A stretch of 32,874 nt of DNA from Candidatus Krumholzibacteriia bacterium (GTDB lineage Bacteria > Krumholzibacteriota > Krumholzibacteriia > JAJRXK01): NCBI GenBank assembly GCA_035268685.1, contig DATFKK010000171.1:1-32874 (forward strand), given 5' to 3'. The notes under the pieces were generated by a model. It ran no database searches and was not told the DNA's origin. It was given only the letters and a program-made list of their open reading frames with translations. Positions 1 to 7,732 of this stretch are shown here, piece after piece. Numbering within the stretch: the stretch's first letter is position 1; the number at the start of each line of letters is the position of its first letter. The position numbers were made by a program, and so were the translations under genes.

Positions 1-418
1 CGTTGAGCACGTAGCCGCCCCCGCGTTCGGCCATCGACGTGGCGTAGAGGTGCGTGAGTTCGGTGAGCGCGATCACGTTCACGCGGATCATCTCGCTCAC
101 GCGATCGACGTCCTGGCCGAGGAAGTCGCCGTGCACGGCGAAGCCCGCGTTGTTCACCAGCAGGTCGATACTGCGGCCGCGCTGCGTGAGCCGCGCGAAG
201 AGCTCCGCCGCCGCCCCGGGCGCGCCGAGGTCGGCCGTCTCGATCTCGGCCTCGACGCCGTGGTGCTCGGTGAGATCGCGCGCCGTCTCGCGCAGACGCT
301 CCTCGCGGCGGGCCACCAGCACGCAGTGCACCCCGCGCGCGGCGAGTTCACGCGCGACGTCGCGGCCGATCCCGCTGCTGGCGCCGGTCACCAGCGCCCA
401 CCGTCCCCGGATGTCCAT
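1..418 (-). CDS. Short-chain dehydrogenase/reductase (SDR), partial
   Basis: Reading the minus strand from an ATG at 418 gives an open frame that runs off the left edge (139 codons visible). It begins MDIRGRWALVTGASSGIG, the classical SDR cofactor-binding glycine motif TGxxxGIG. It continues with the VLVARR segment that ends beta-2, the LLVNNAG motif after beta-4, and an NVIALTELTHLY helix. The catalytic Ser/Tyr/Lys are beyond the edge, so the substrate cannot be guessed. A GGAAGG ribosome site lies 6 bases before the ATG. The start is only 20 bases after the stop of the MDR oxidoreductase, on the same strand, so the two are probably co-transcribed. The family call is firm; the role is unknown. 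Confidence 0.85.
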   Translation of the reverse strand, partial: MDIRGRWALVTGASSGIGRDVARELAARGVHCVLVARREERLRETARDLTEHHGVEAEIETADLGAPGAAAELFARLTQRGRSIDLLVNNAGFAVHGDFLGQDVDRVSEMIRVNVIALTELTHLYATSMAERGGGYVLN

Positions 419-438
419 GCGTCGCCTTCCGCGGTGGC

Positions 439-1488
439 TCAGCGCCAGTCGATCACCAGCTTGCCCATCTGATCGGCGGCCTCGAGCCGCTCCCACGCCG
501 CCGGGGCCTCGGCGGGCGGGAACACGCGATCGACGACGGGTGCGACGTGGCCGGCCCGGAACAGGGCCATGACCTCGCGGAACTCGTCGTTGCTGCCCAT
601 GGTCGATCCGAGCACGCGTAGCTGCTTCCAGAACACGCGGGCGAGCTCGATCTCGGACACCGGGCCGGCGGTCGCGCCCGCGGTGACGAAGGCACCGCCG
701 GGGACGAGCACGCGCAGGCAGGGCTTCAACAGCGGCCCGCCCACGGTGTCGACGACCATGTCGACGCCCCGCTTGGCGGTGAGCCCGCGCACCTCGCGCG
801 ACCAGTCCTGGCCCTCGTCGAGCACGCCGTGGTCGGCGCCCAGTTCGAGGGCGCGGTCGAGCTTCCAGCGGTGGCGGCTGGTGACGATCGTCGTGCAGCC
901 CATCCAGCCGGCCAGGCCGAGCGCGGCGGTGGCGACGCCGCCGCCGATGCCGGTGATCAGGACGGTCTGCCCGGGACGCAGACGACCCTTCGTGAACATC
1001 TTCGCATAGGCGGTCAGCGCGGTCAGGCCGTAGGCCGCCGCCGCCACGGGATCGGCGTCGCCCACGTCGACGGCGTTCTCCACCGGGATCCGGTAGCGCG
1101 CGCGGTGGGTGCCGTGGGAGTGCTCGCCGATGAGTTCGACGTCGGGCGCGATGCCGGCCTCGGTGGGCGTTCCGGGGCGCGCGGGCCGGTCGAGACGGAC
1201 GGCCGCGTTGTGCACCACGCGACGGCCGACCCAGGCCGCGTCGACGTCGGATCCGACGGCCTCGACGATCCCGCAGCCGTCGACCCCGCCCACGTGCGGG
1301 TACTCGATCTCGACGCCCGGGATGCCCCTGCCCACCCACAGGTCCATGTGGTTCAGGGCGCTGGCCTCGGTGCGCACGAGCAGCTCGCCGCGGTCGGGAG
1401 GGCCGGGATCGGCCCAGTCGTCCACCACGGACACGTTCGGCGCAACCGGCCCCTTCGGGGCCTGTTCACGGATGGTGATCGCTTTCAT
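439..1488 (-). CDS. Zinc-free MDR oxidoreductase (quinone reductase-like)
   Basis: 349-residue medium-chain dehydrogenase/reductase. The GroES-like N-terminal half carries the LVRTEASALNHMDLWVGRG region and an HVGGVDGCGIVEAVG segment. The Rossmann half has ITGIGGGVATAAL, the NAD(P)-binding glycine-rich motif, then the SSRHRWKLDRALELGADHG-type second half of the fold. The four-cysteine structural zinc loop and the zinc-ligand cysteine are absent, so it belongs with quinone oxidoreductase-like MDR enzymes rather than zinc alcohol dehydrogenases. I chose the ATG at 1488 (MKAITI) because homologues begin this way; the frame stays open 12 codons further upstream. The SDR follows 20 bases downstream, suggesting a two-gene redox operon. 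Substrate unknown. Confidence 0.85.
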   Translation of the reverse strand: MKAITIREQAPKGPVAPNVSVVDDWADPGPPDRGELLVRTEASALNHMDLWVGRGIPGVEIEYPHVGGVDGCGIVEAVGSDVDAAWVGRRVVHNAAVRLDRPARPGTPTEAGIAPDVELIGEHSHGTHRARYRIPVENAVDVGDADPVAAAAYGLTALTAYAKMFTKGRLRPGQTVLITGIGGGVATAALGLAGWMGCTTIVTSRHRWKLDRALELGADHGVLDEGQDWSREVRGLTAKRGVDMVVDTVGGPLLKPCLRVLVPGGAFVTAGATAGPVSEIELARVFWKQLRVLGSTMGSNDEFREVMALFRAGHVAPVVDRVFPPAEAPAAWERLEAADQMGKLVIDWR

Positions 1489-1568
1489 GCGGGCGAGACT
1501 ACGCGGGCGGCCGCGGGCCAGCAAGGCCGGCGGGCGAACCGGGCATCGGTCCGATCACGATCCCGGAT

Positions 1569-1597
1569 TTGACAATCCGCCGCGCCGGGGCTTCACT
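1569..1597 (+). promoter_or_regulatory. Predicted sigma-70-type promoter of the his operon
   Basis: A perfect TTGACA (1569-1574) is followed after 17 bases by TTCACT (1592-1597), which matches the -10 consensus at three of six positions. Transcription would start near 1604, about 46 bases before the leader-peptide ATG at 1650. The region between the MDR gene (start 1488) and hisG (1876) holds no other gene. A perfect -35 hexamer in this GC-rich background is notable, but the -10 is weak and the call is a prediction. Confidence 0.5.
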
Positions 1598-1649
1598 GAT
1601 CCGGTCGCCGGACCCCCGTCCGGCCCCGAATCCCCGAGCGGAGCGATCG

Positions 1650-1715
1650 ATGTTCCCGCGGCACCATCACGGCCATCATCACCATCACGGCACCCGGGAG
1701 GGGTCCGTCGCGTAG
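1650..1715 (+). CDS. hisL: his operon leader peptide (21 codons, eight His)
   Basis: An ATG at 1650, preceded by GGAG at 1640-1643 with 6-base spacing, opens a 21-codon frame that begins MFPRHHHGHHHHHG and ends at TAG 1713-1715. Eight of nine consecutive codons (1662-1688) are histidine: three, then one Gly, then five. It sits between a predicted promoter and hisG, 161 bases upstream of the hisG start. This is the arrangement of the enterobacterial HisL peptide, which senses charged tRNA-His by ribosome stalling. No function beyond translation itself is implied. The call rests on the His run, the ribosome site, the position and the alternative folds described for 1693-1792. It is not similar in sequence to E. 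coli HisL outside the His run. Confidence 0.88.
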   Translation: MFPRHHHGHHHHHGTREGSVA

Positions 1716-1792
1716 GTGTTGGTCCGCCGCCGTCGAGCGCACCGAAACCGAACACGCCGGCCCCTTCCCGGGCCGGCGTTCGTGCTTCGGTG
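1693..1792 (+). promoter_or_regulatory. his attenuator: mutually exclusive hairpins between leader peptide and hisG
   Basis: Fold 1 (terminator-like) is a long hairpin at 1740-1792: 1740-1746 with 1786-1792, 1749-1753 with 1778-1782, and 1756-1763 with 1770-1777, closing a 6-base loop. Fold 2 (antiterminator-like) is two nested helices: 1693-1703 with 1761-1772 (11 pairs, T1765 bulged) and 1716-1723 with 1747-1755 (8 pairs, G1750 bulged). Fold 2 uses both arms of fold 1, so they cannot coexist. A ribosome at the leader stop codon (1713-1715) would cover 1700-1703 and 1716-1723 and favour fold 1. One stalled on the His codons would leave them free and favour fold 2. No clear T-run follows 1792, so termination may need Rho or another factor. 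A further small hairpin (1840-1845 with 1854-1859) lies 6 bases before the hisG ribosome site. Confidence 0.72.
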
Positions 1793-1875
1793 ACCCGTGT
1801 CGCCCGCCCGAGCGCCCCCGACGAAGTTCCGGCTCACCCCGGCGGCCCGAACGCCGCCGAACCCTGGAGGGAACC

Positions 1876-2736
1876 GTGGAGGCGACCATCCGCCTGGGCC
1901 TGCCCAAGGGCCGCATGCAGGACAACGTGCTGAAGCTCCTGGCCGACGCCGGCATCCGGGTCGGACTCGAGACCCGGGGCTACCGCGCCACCGTCAGTCT
2001 GCCCGGCTTCGAGGCCAAGATGCTCAAGCCGCAGAACATCGTGGAGATGTTGCACGCCGGTTCGCGCGACGTCGGCTTCGCGGGCAAGGACTGGGTGATC
2101 GAGAAGCGCCTCGACCTGATCGAGCTGCTCGACACGGGCCTCGATCCGGTGCGTATCGTGGCCGCCGCTCCCACCACCATGCTCGTCGACGGCGTCCTGC
2201 CGCGGCAGCACCTCGTGGTCGCCAGCGAGTACACCGGCCTGACCCAGGACTGGATCGCGCGCGCCGAACTCGACGCCAGCTTCGTCCGCAGCTACGGCGC
2301 CACCGAGGTCTTCCCGCCCGAGGACGCCGACGTGATCGTCGACAACACCGCGACGGGGTCGACCCTGCGGGCCAACGGCCTGGCCATCGTCGACGAGATC
2401 ATGACCTCGTCCACGCGGATGTACGCGCACCCGAAGGTCATGGACGACCCCTCGCGGCGGGCCATGGTCGAGGACCTCGTCCTGCTGCTGACCTCGGTGA
2501 TCGAGGCGCGCCAGCGTGTGATGATCGAACTGAACGTGAGCAACGACGACTTCGACGCCGTGATCGACGTGCTGCCGTGCATGCGCGAGCCCACGGTGTC
2601 GCGCCTGCATCACGAGGCGGGCTTCGCCGTGAAGGCGGCCGTGCCCCGCAAGGGACTGGCCGAGCTGATCCCCGTGATCAAGGCGCGCGGAGGGACCGAC
2701 ATCGTGGTCAGCGGTCTCGCGCAGATCGTTCCCTGA
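1876..2736 (+). CDS. hisG: ATP phosphoribosyltransferase, long form
   Basis: Catalyses the first step of histidine synthesis, joining ATP and PRPP to make phosphoribosyl-ATP. The 286-residue protein starts MEATIRLGLPKGRMQD, the usual HisG N-terminus, and carries GSRDVGFAGKDW and the PRPP-binding region DVIVDNTATGSTLRANGL. About 70 C-terminal residues, from MIELNVSNDDFDAVIDVLP to the end, form the ACT-like regulatory domain of long HisG. It should therefore be hexameric and feedback-inhibited by histidine, needing no HisZ, and none is present. The start is GTG at 1876 behind GGAGG (1866-1870). It is the first enzyme gene after the His leader and is followed 9 bases later by hisC. Confidence 0.96.
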   Translation: MEATIRLGLPKGRMQDNVLKLLADAGIRVGLETRGYRATVSLPGFEAKMLKPQNIVEMLHAGSRDVGFAGKDWVIEKRLDLIELLDTGLDPVRIVAAAPTTMLVDGVLPRQHLVVASEYTGLTQDWIARAELDASFVRSYGATEVFPPEDADVIVDNTATGSTLRANGLAIVDEIMTSSTRMYAHPKVMDDPSRRAMVEDLVLLLTSVIEARQRVMIELNVSNDDFDAVIDVLPCMREPTVSRLHHEAGFAVKAAVPRKGLAELIPVIKARGGTDIVVSGLAQIVP

Positions 2737-2745
2737 GGTGTGACG

Positions 2746-4464
2746 ATGGACCGAGCGACCTCTCAGACCCACGTCGACGTGAGCCGGCCCTACGTGCGGC
2801 CGACCATCCCGGCCCACGTCGACCTCCGTCTGGACGCGAACGAGGGCCCGCCACCGGCGCGCGCGATCCTCGATGCGGTGCGCGGCGCCGGCGGCGACGT
2901 CCTGCGCCGCTACCCCGACGGGGCGGACACGGAACGGGCCTTCGCCGCGTACTTCGGCGTCGAGCCCGAATCCCTGCTCATGACCGCGGGCGCCGACGAC
3001 GCGATCGACCGCCTGTGCCGGGTGGCGCTGTCGGGCGGCGGAACGCTGGTCCTGCCCTCGCCGAGCTTCGAGATGTTCGAGCGCTACGCCACGCTCGCCG
3101 GGGGCCGCGTGGTCCGGGTGCCGTGGCCCGAGGGAGCCTGGCCGGTCGATGCGGTGCTCGACACCATCGACGGCGGCACGCGCATGGTGGCCATGGTGAG
3201 TCCGAACAATCCGACCGGGGCCGTGGCGAGCTTCGACGCACTCGAGCGCGTGGCGACCGCGCACCCCGACGTGCTCGTGGTCCTCGACCACGCCTACGCC
3301 GAGTTCGCCGACGAGGACCTCACCCGGCGCGCGCTGGAACTGCCAAACGTGGTCGTGCTGCGCACCATGTCCAAGGCCTGGAGCCTGGCCGGCCTGCGCG
3401 TGGGCTTCGCCCTGGGCGCGGCCGAACGCATCGCGCCCCTGCGCGCGGCGGGACCGCCCTACGCCGTGTCGCAGATCGCCGTCGAGGTCGCGCGCGCGGC
3501 CCTGGAGAACGCCCGCGGGGCCATGGAGTCGACCGTCGCGTCCGTGCGCGACGAACGCGAGGCCCTCACCCGGCGCGCTGACGAACTCGGCCTGCGCCCA
3601 CTGCCCTCGCAGGCCAACTTCGTGCTGGCCGGCGCCGACGACCCGGCCCGCGTGGACCGCGGCCTGCAGTGCATGGGGATCAAGATCCGCACCTGGCCCG
3701 GCCACCCCGAACTCGACGGCTACGTGCGCCTGGGGTGTCCGGCCGATCGACGCGCCTTCGCCCGCTTCGACCGCGCCCTCGGTTCGCTGCTGCGCCCCGG
3801 GGCCCTGCTGCTCGACATGGACGGCGTGATCGCCGACGAGGGCGAGAGCTACCGCGAGGCCATCCGCGCCACGCTCGCCGAGTTCGACGTCGAGATGGAC
3901 CGCGAGCGCATCGCGCAGATGAAGGCCGCCGGAAACGCGAACAACGACTGGCGCGTGACCCAGCGCCTGCTGACCGAGGCCGGCATCGCGGTCGACTACG
4001 ACGAGGTCGTCGCGCGCTTCGAGCGCCACTACCAGGGCACCGACGGCCAGCCGGGCTTGCACGAGAAGGAGACCCTGCTCGTCGAACGAAACGTTCTCGA
4101 GGCGCTGCGCGCGCGCATGCCGCTGGCCATCGTCACCGGACGTCCGCGGCGCGACGCGATCCGCTTCCTCGAACGCTTCGAGCTGCTCGATCTCTTCGAC
4201 GCCGTGGTCACCGTCGACGACGTCGCCCGCGGCAAGCCCGATCCCGAACCCGTCGAACTCGCCCTGTCGCAGCTGGGCGTGCGGACGGCCTGGATGGTCG
4301 GCGACACGCCCGACGACCTGGTCGCCGCGCGCGCGGCCTCGGTGCTGCCGATCGGCATCGGCGCGCCGAGCCGCCGCGACGCCGTGTCGCTCGCGTCGCT
4401 CGACGACGCCGGCGCCTTCACCGTTCTCGATCGCCTGGCCGATCTGCAGGAGATGCTGCCATGA
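2746..4464 (+). CDS. hisC: Histidinol-phosphate aminotransferase fused to HAD phosphatase
   Basis: 572-residue fusion. Residues 1 to about 345 are a PLP fold-type I HisC: LDANEGPP near the N-terminus, VSPNNPTGA, and the PLP lysine K210 in TMSKAWSLAGLRVG. From about residue 350 a subfamily IA HAD phosphatase follows: nucleophile pair D357/D359 in LLLDMDGVIAD, the threonine loop IVTGRPRRDA, K497 in GKPDPEP, and acidic residues D520/D523/D524 in VGDTPDD. All four HAD motifs are intact. No separate histidinol-phosphate phosphatase is present, and HisB here has only its dehydratase domain. I infer that the HAD part dephosphorylates histidinol phosphate, the product of the step after HisC. I prefer the ATG at 2746 (GAGGTG 5 bases upstream) over a GTG at 2740. 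The stop overlaps hisB by 4 bases. Confidence 0.92.
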   Translation: MDRATSQTHVDVSRPYVRPTIPAHVDLRLDANEGPPPARAILDAVRGAGGDVLRRYPDGADTERAFAAYFGVEPESLLMTAGADDAIDRLCRVALSGGGTLVLPSPSFEMFERYATLAGGRVVRVPWPEGAWPVDAVLDTIDGGTRMVAMVSPNNPTGAVASFDALERVATAHPDVLVVLDHAYAEFADEDLTRRALELPNVVVLRTMSKAWSLAGLRVGFALGAAERIAPLRAAGPPYAVSQIAVEVARAALENARGAMESTVASVRDEREALTRRADELGLRPLPSQANFVLAGADDPARVDRGLQCMGIKIRTWPGHPELDGYVRLGCPADRRAFARFDRALGSLLRPGALLLDMDGVIADEGESYREAIRATLAEFDVEMDRERIAQMKAAGNANNDWRVTQRLLTEAGIAVDYDEVVARFERHYQGTDGQPGLHEKETLLVERNVLEALRARMPLAIVTGRPRRDAIRFLERFELLDLFDAVVTVDDVARGKPDPEPVELALSQLGVRTAWMVGDTPDDLVAARAASVLPIGIGAPSRRDAVSLASLDDAGAFTVLDRLADLQEMLP

Positions 4465-5048
4465 GCCAACGGACCGTGACCGTGCAACGCGAGACCGCGG
4501 AGACGCGGATCGACCTCACGCTCGACCTCGACGGCGTGGGCCGGGCCGACGTCGACACCGGTCTGGGCTTCCTCGACCACATGATCCACGCCCTGGTCAA
4601 GCACGCGCACTTCGACCTGTCGCTGGCCTGCGAGGGCGACCTCGAGATCGACGACCACCACACCGCCGAGGACTGCGCCCTGGCCCTGGGCGAGGCGATC
4701 GAGCGCGCACTGGGCGACAAGCGCGGCATCGGGCGCTTCGGCCACGCCTACGCTCCCCTCGACGAAGCACTCGCACGGTCTGTGGTCGACCTCAGCGGCC
4801 GCCCGCACGCCAGCGTGGACATCGGCTTCACGCGCGAGGGCCTGGGCGACGTCGCCACCGAGAACCTCACGCACTTCCTCGAGTCGCTCGCGATCCGCGG
4901 TCGCTTCACCCTGCACGTGGACGTGCTGAAGGGCCGCAACGACCACCACCGCATCGAGGCCGCGTTCAAGGCCACGGCGCTGGCCCTGCGGCAGGCCGTG
5001 CGCGTGGACGGCACCGAGGTGCCCAGTACCAAGGAAGTCCTCGCGTGA
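4461..5048 (+). CDS. hisB: Imidazoleglycerol-phosphate dehydratase (monofunctional)
   Basis: Converts imidazoleglycerol phosphate to imidazoleacetol phosphate, the HisC substrate. The 195-residue protein has the two manganese-binding duplicated motifs: DDHHTAEDCALALGEA (H66/H67) and NDHHRIEAAFKATALALRQA near the C-terminus. It also has the GLGFLDHMIHALVKH segment typical of the family. It lacks the N-terminal HAD domain of the E. coli bifunctional HisB; the HAD domain in this operon is instead on HisC. Its ATG overlaps the hisC-HAD stop (ATGA), and its stop overlaps the hisH start, so translation is probably coupled. Full length, no anomalies. Confidence 0.96.
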   Translation: MSQRTVTVQRETAETRIDLTLDLDGVGRADVDTGLGFLDHMIHALVKHAHFDLSLACEGDLEIDDHHTAEDCALALGEAIERALGDKRGIGRFGHAYAPLDEALARSVVDLSGRPHASVDIGFTREGLGDVATENLTHFLESLAIRGRFTLHVDVLKGRNDHHRIEAAFKATALALRQAVRVDGTEVPSTKEVLA

Positions 5049-5668
5049 AGATCGCCGTGATCGACACCGGCAGCGCGAACACGCGCTCGGTCGACGCCGC
5101 GCTGCGCCGCATCGACCTCGACCCGGTGCCGGTGACCGAGCCCGACGACGTGCTCGCCGCCGACCGCGTGCTGCTGCCCGGCGTGGGCGCCTTCGAGGCC
5201 GCCATGCGTCAGCTGCGGGAACAGTCGCTGGTGGAGCCGCTGCGCGAGCGTCTCCGCGCCGGCTGGCCCACGCTGGCCGTGTGCATCGGCCTGCAGCTGC
5301 TGTGCACGAAGAGCGAAGAAGGCGAGGGAACCGAAGGTCTGGGCGCCCTGCCGACCGTGGTCGGCCGCTTCTCGGGCGACGTCCGCGTCCCCCACATGGG
5401 CTGGAACCGGGTCCACGCACCGACCGGCGCCGACTGGATCGAGGACGGACACGCCTACTTCGCCAACAGTTACCGCGTCGACGGCGACGCGATCGAAGCA
5501 CTGAACGGAGAAGGCTGGAGCGTGGCCACCTGCGACTACGACGGATCCTTCGTCGCCGCCGCCGCGCGCGACGGGATCCTGGCGTGCCAGTTCCACCCCG
5601 AACTCAGCGGCACGTGGGGACTCGACCTGCTGCGCAGCTGGATCGTCCGCACCCGGGAGGCGCTCTGA
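5045..5668 (+). CDS. hisH: Imidazole glycerol phosphate synthase, glutaminase subunit
   Basis: Class I glutamine amidotransferase subunit that supplies ammonia to HisF through the synthase tunnel. The 207-residue protein has the LPGVGAFEAAM oxyanion-strand region, the nucleophile C80 in AVCIGLQLL, and the catalytic His/Glu in CQFHPELSG near the C-terminus. PHMGWNRV, conserved in HisH, is present. The start is a GTG at 5045 overlapping the hisB stop (GTGA). hisF begins at the base after its stop. The N-terminus (MKIAVIDTGSANTRSV) is slightly unusual, with DTGSAN where DYGxGN is common, but all catalytic residues are in place. Confidence 0.95.
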   Translation: MKIAVIDTGSANTRSVDAALRRIDLDPVPVTEPDDVLAADRVLLPGVGAFEAAMRQLREQSLVEPLRERLRAGWPTLAVCIGLQLLCTKSEEGEGTEGLGALPTVVGRFSGDVRVPHMGWNRVHAPTGADWIEDGHAYFANSYRVDGDAIEALNGEGWSVATCDYDGSFVAAAARDGILACQFHPELSGTWGLDLLRSWIVRTREAL

Positions 5669-6424
5669 ATGCTGACCCTGCGCATCATCCCCTGCCTGGA
5701 CGTCCGCGACGGCCGCGTGGTGAAGGGTGTGAAGTTCCAGAACCTGCGCGACGCCGGCGACCCGGCCGAGCAGGCGGTGGCGTACGAAGAGCAGACCGCC
5801 GACGAGATCTGCATCCTCGACGTGAGCGCCACGGTCGAGGGCCGCGCCAACCAGAACCCGACCATCCGCGACGTGCGCCGGGGGATCAGCATTCCGATCA
5901 CCGCCGGCGGCGGCGTGCGCGAGGTCGACGACGCCCGCCAGTTGCTGCGCAGCGGCGCCGACAAAGTGAGCGTGAACAGCGCGGCGGTGGCGCGCCCCGA
6001 GCTGTTGGGCGACCTGGCCGACCGCTTCGGGGTGCAGTGCGTGGTGCTCGCCATCGACGCCAGCCGCGAGAACGACGGCCGCTGGGTCGTGCGCACGCAC
6101 TCGGGCACGAGCAAGGCCCCGCTCGACGCGGTGGAGTGGGCGGCGCAGGGCGAGGCGATGGGCGCCGGCGAGATCCTGCTCACCAGCTGGGACCGCGACG
6201 GCACGCGCGAGGGCTACGACCTCGACCTGCTGCGCGCCGTGCGCAGCGCGGTCAACGTCCCGGTGATCGCATCGGGCGGTGCCGACAGTGCGAAGCACAT
6301 GGCCGAGGCCGTCACCGCCGGCGCCGACGCCGTGCTGGCCGCGTCGATCTTCCACGACGGCGACACCACCGTGGCCTCGATCAAGGAAGAGCTCGCCGGC
6401 CTGGGAGTGGAGGTCCGCCGATGA
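5669..6424 (+). CDS. hisF: Imidazole glycerol phosphate synthase, cyclase subunit
   Basis: A beta/alpha-barrel cyclase that uses HisH-derived ammonia to form imidazoleglycerol phosphate and AICAR. The 251-residue protein starts MLTLRIIPCLDVRDGRVVKG with the catalytic D11. The second catalytic aspartate D130 is in VLAIDAS. The phosphate-binding loops are ITAGGGVRE in the first half and IASGGADSAKHM in the second, reflecting the internal barrel duplication. The ATG at 5669 directly follows the hisH TGA, with GGGAGG at 5655-5660 as ribosome site inside hisH. The stop overlaps the next start by ATGA. Canonical length. Confidence 0.97.
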   Translation: MLTLRIIPCLDVRDGRVVKGVKFQNLRDAGDPAEQAVAYEEQTADEICILDVSATVEGRANQNPTIRDVRRGISIPITAGGGVREVDDARQLLRSGADKVSVNSAAVARPELLGDLADRFGVQCVVLAIDASRENDGRWVVRTHSGTSKAPLDAVEWAAQGEAMGAGEILLTSWDRDGTREGYDLDLLRAVRSAVNVPVIASGGADSAKHMAEAVTAGADAVLAASIFHDGDTTVASIKEELAGLGVEVRR

Positions 6425-7728
6425 TCGTCCCGTCGATCGACCTGCAGAACGGACACGCCGTCCAGCTGGTGGGCGGCAAGGAGAAGAAGCTCGACGCCGG
6501 CGACCCGGCGCCGCTGGCCCGCCGCTTCGGTGCGGTCGGCGAGATCGCGGTGATCGATCTCGACGCGGCCATGGGCAAGGGCTCCAACGCCGCCACCATC
6601 GAGCCCCTGCTGCGCACCACCCGCTGCCGCGTGGGCGGGGGCATCCGCGACGTCGACACGGCCCTGCACTGGCTCGACCGAGGAGCCCGGCAGGTGATCC
6701 TGGGCACGGCCGCCCGTCCCGAGATCCTGCGCGAGCTGCCACGCGAACGCACCTGCGCCGCCCTCGACGCCGTCCACGGCGACGTGGTCGTCGAGGGCTG
6801 GACGAAGAGCACCGGCACCGGCGTGGTCGAGCGCATGGAAGAGTTGCGCGACCACGTGGGGCACTTCCTCGTGACCTTCGTCGAACGCGAGGGCCGCATG
6901 GAAGGGCTCGACCTCGACTTCGCCCGCCGTCTGCGCGACGCCGCCGGCGACTGCCACCTGACCGTGGCCGGCGGCGTGGCCCGCCTCGACGAGATCGCCG
7001 AACTCGACGCCCTGGGCATCGACGTGCAGATCGGCATGGCCCTGTACACCGGGGCGATCCCGCTGGCCGACGGTTTCCTCGCACCCCTGCTGGCCAAGGA
7101 CCCCGAGGGCCCGTGGCCCACCGTGGTCTGCGACGAGAGCGGCGTCGCGCTCGGCCTGGTCCACAGCGACCTCGAGAGCGTGCGCCACGCACTGGACACC
7201 CTGACCGGCACCTACCACTCACGCCGCCGCGGTCTGTGGGAAAAGGGCAAGACCAGCGGCAACGTGCAGGAGCTGCTGCGCATCGACCTCGACTGCGACC
7301 GCGACGCGCTGCGCTTCACCGTGCGGCAGAGCGGCGTCGGCTTCTGCCACCGCGAGACCCGCACCTGCTGGGGCGAGGACCACGGCGTACCCCGCCTGGG
7401 ACGCCGGCTGAGGGCCCGGCTGGAGAACGCCCCCACCGGCAGCTACACGCGTCGCCTGTTCGACGACCCCGACCTGTTGGCGGCCAAACTCGAGGAAGAG
7501 GCCCGCGAGCTGGCCGAGGCCCGCGACCGCGACCACGTGATCGCCGAAGCCGCCGACCTGACCTATTTCACCCACGTGGCGCTCGCGCGCGCCGGGGCCG
7601 ACCACGCCGACGTCGGCCGCGCGCTCGACCGCCGCGAGTGGGCGGTGAAGCGCCGCAAGGGTGACGCGAAACCGGGCGCGATGGACGCCCTCCGCGAACG
7701 CCGCGAATCCGACTCCACGGGAGAGTGA
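6421..7728 (+). CDS. hisA: HisA-HisI-HisE trifunctional fusion
   Basis: One 435-residue frame carries three enzymes. Residues 1-225 are ProFAR isomerase (HisA barrel): D7 in VPSIDLQNG, VGGGIRD (71-77), D116 in ALDAV, and TVAGGVAR. Residues 232-318 are phosphoribosyl-AMP cyclohydrolase (HisI): the metal aspartates D291/D293/D295 in DLDCDRDAL and the zinc cysteines C292, C309, C316. Residues 325-410 are phosphoribosyl-ATP pyrophosphohydrolase (HisE), with the LEEEARELAEA acidic helix. HisI-HisE fusions are common; adding HisA in front is not an arrangement I know as standard. The HisA acid residue in the usual RDG loop is Glu (E157 in VEREG), as I recall for yeast His6. Start ATG 6421 overlaps the hisF stop. 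The fusion covers steps 2-4 of the pathway. Confidence 0.93.
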   Translation: MIVPSIDLQNGHAVQLVGGKEKKLDAGDPAPLARRFGAVGEIAVIDLDAAMGKGSNAATIEPLLRTTRCRVGGGIRDVDTALHWLDRGARQVILGTAARPEILRELPRERTCAALDAVHGDVVVEGWTKSTGTGVVERMEELRDHVGHFLVTFVEREGRMEGLDLDFARRLRDAAGDCHLTVAGGVARLDEIAELDALGIDVQIGMALYTGAIPLADGFLAPLLAKDPEGPWPTVVCDESGVALGLVHSDLESVRHALDTLTGTYHSRRRGLWEKGKTSGNVQELLRIDLDCDRDALRFTVRQSGVGFCHRETRTCWGEDHGVPRLGRRLRARLENAPTGSYTRRLFDDPDLLAAKLEEEARELAEARDRDHVIAEAADLTYFTHVALARAGADHADVGRALDRREWAVKRRKGDAKPGAMDALRERRESDSTGE

Positions 7729-7732
7729 CACC

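Noticed and set aside
1834-4062. A 742-codon open frame antisense to hisG and hisC
   Set aside because: It lies opposite two clear his genes, has low-complexity His/Arg/Gly-rich composition and no domain. GC-rich codon bias creates such shadow frames throughout the window (also 4748-7222, 11227-14580, 21716-23635, 23699-27193).
5281-6420. Upstream extension of the hisAIE frame across hisH and hisF
   Set aside because: The extension is Arg/Pro-rich shadow sequence. HisA homology begins exactly at the ATG at 6421, which overlaps the hisF stop.
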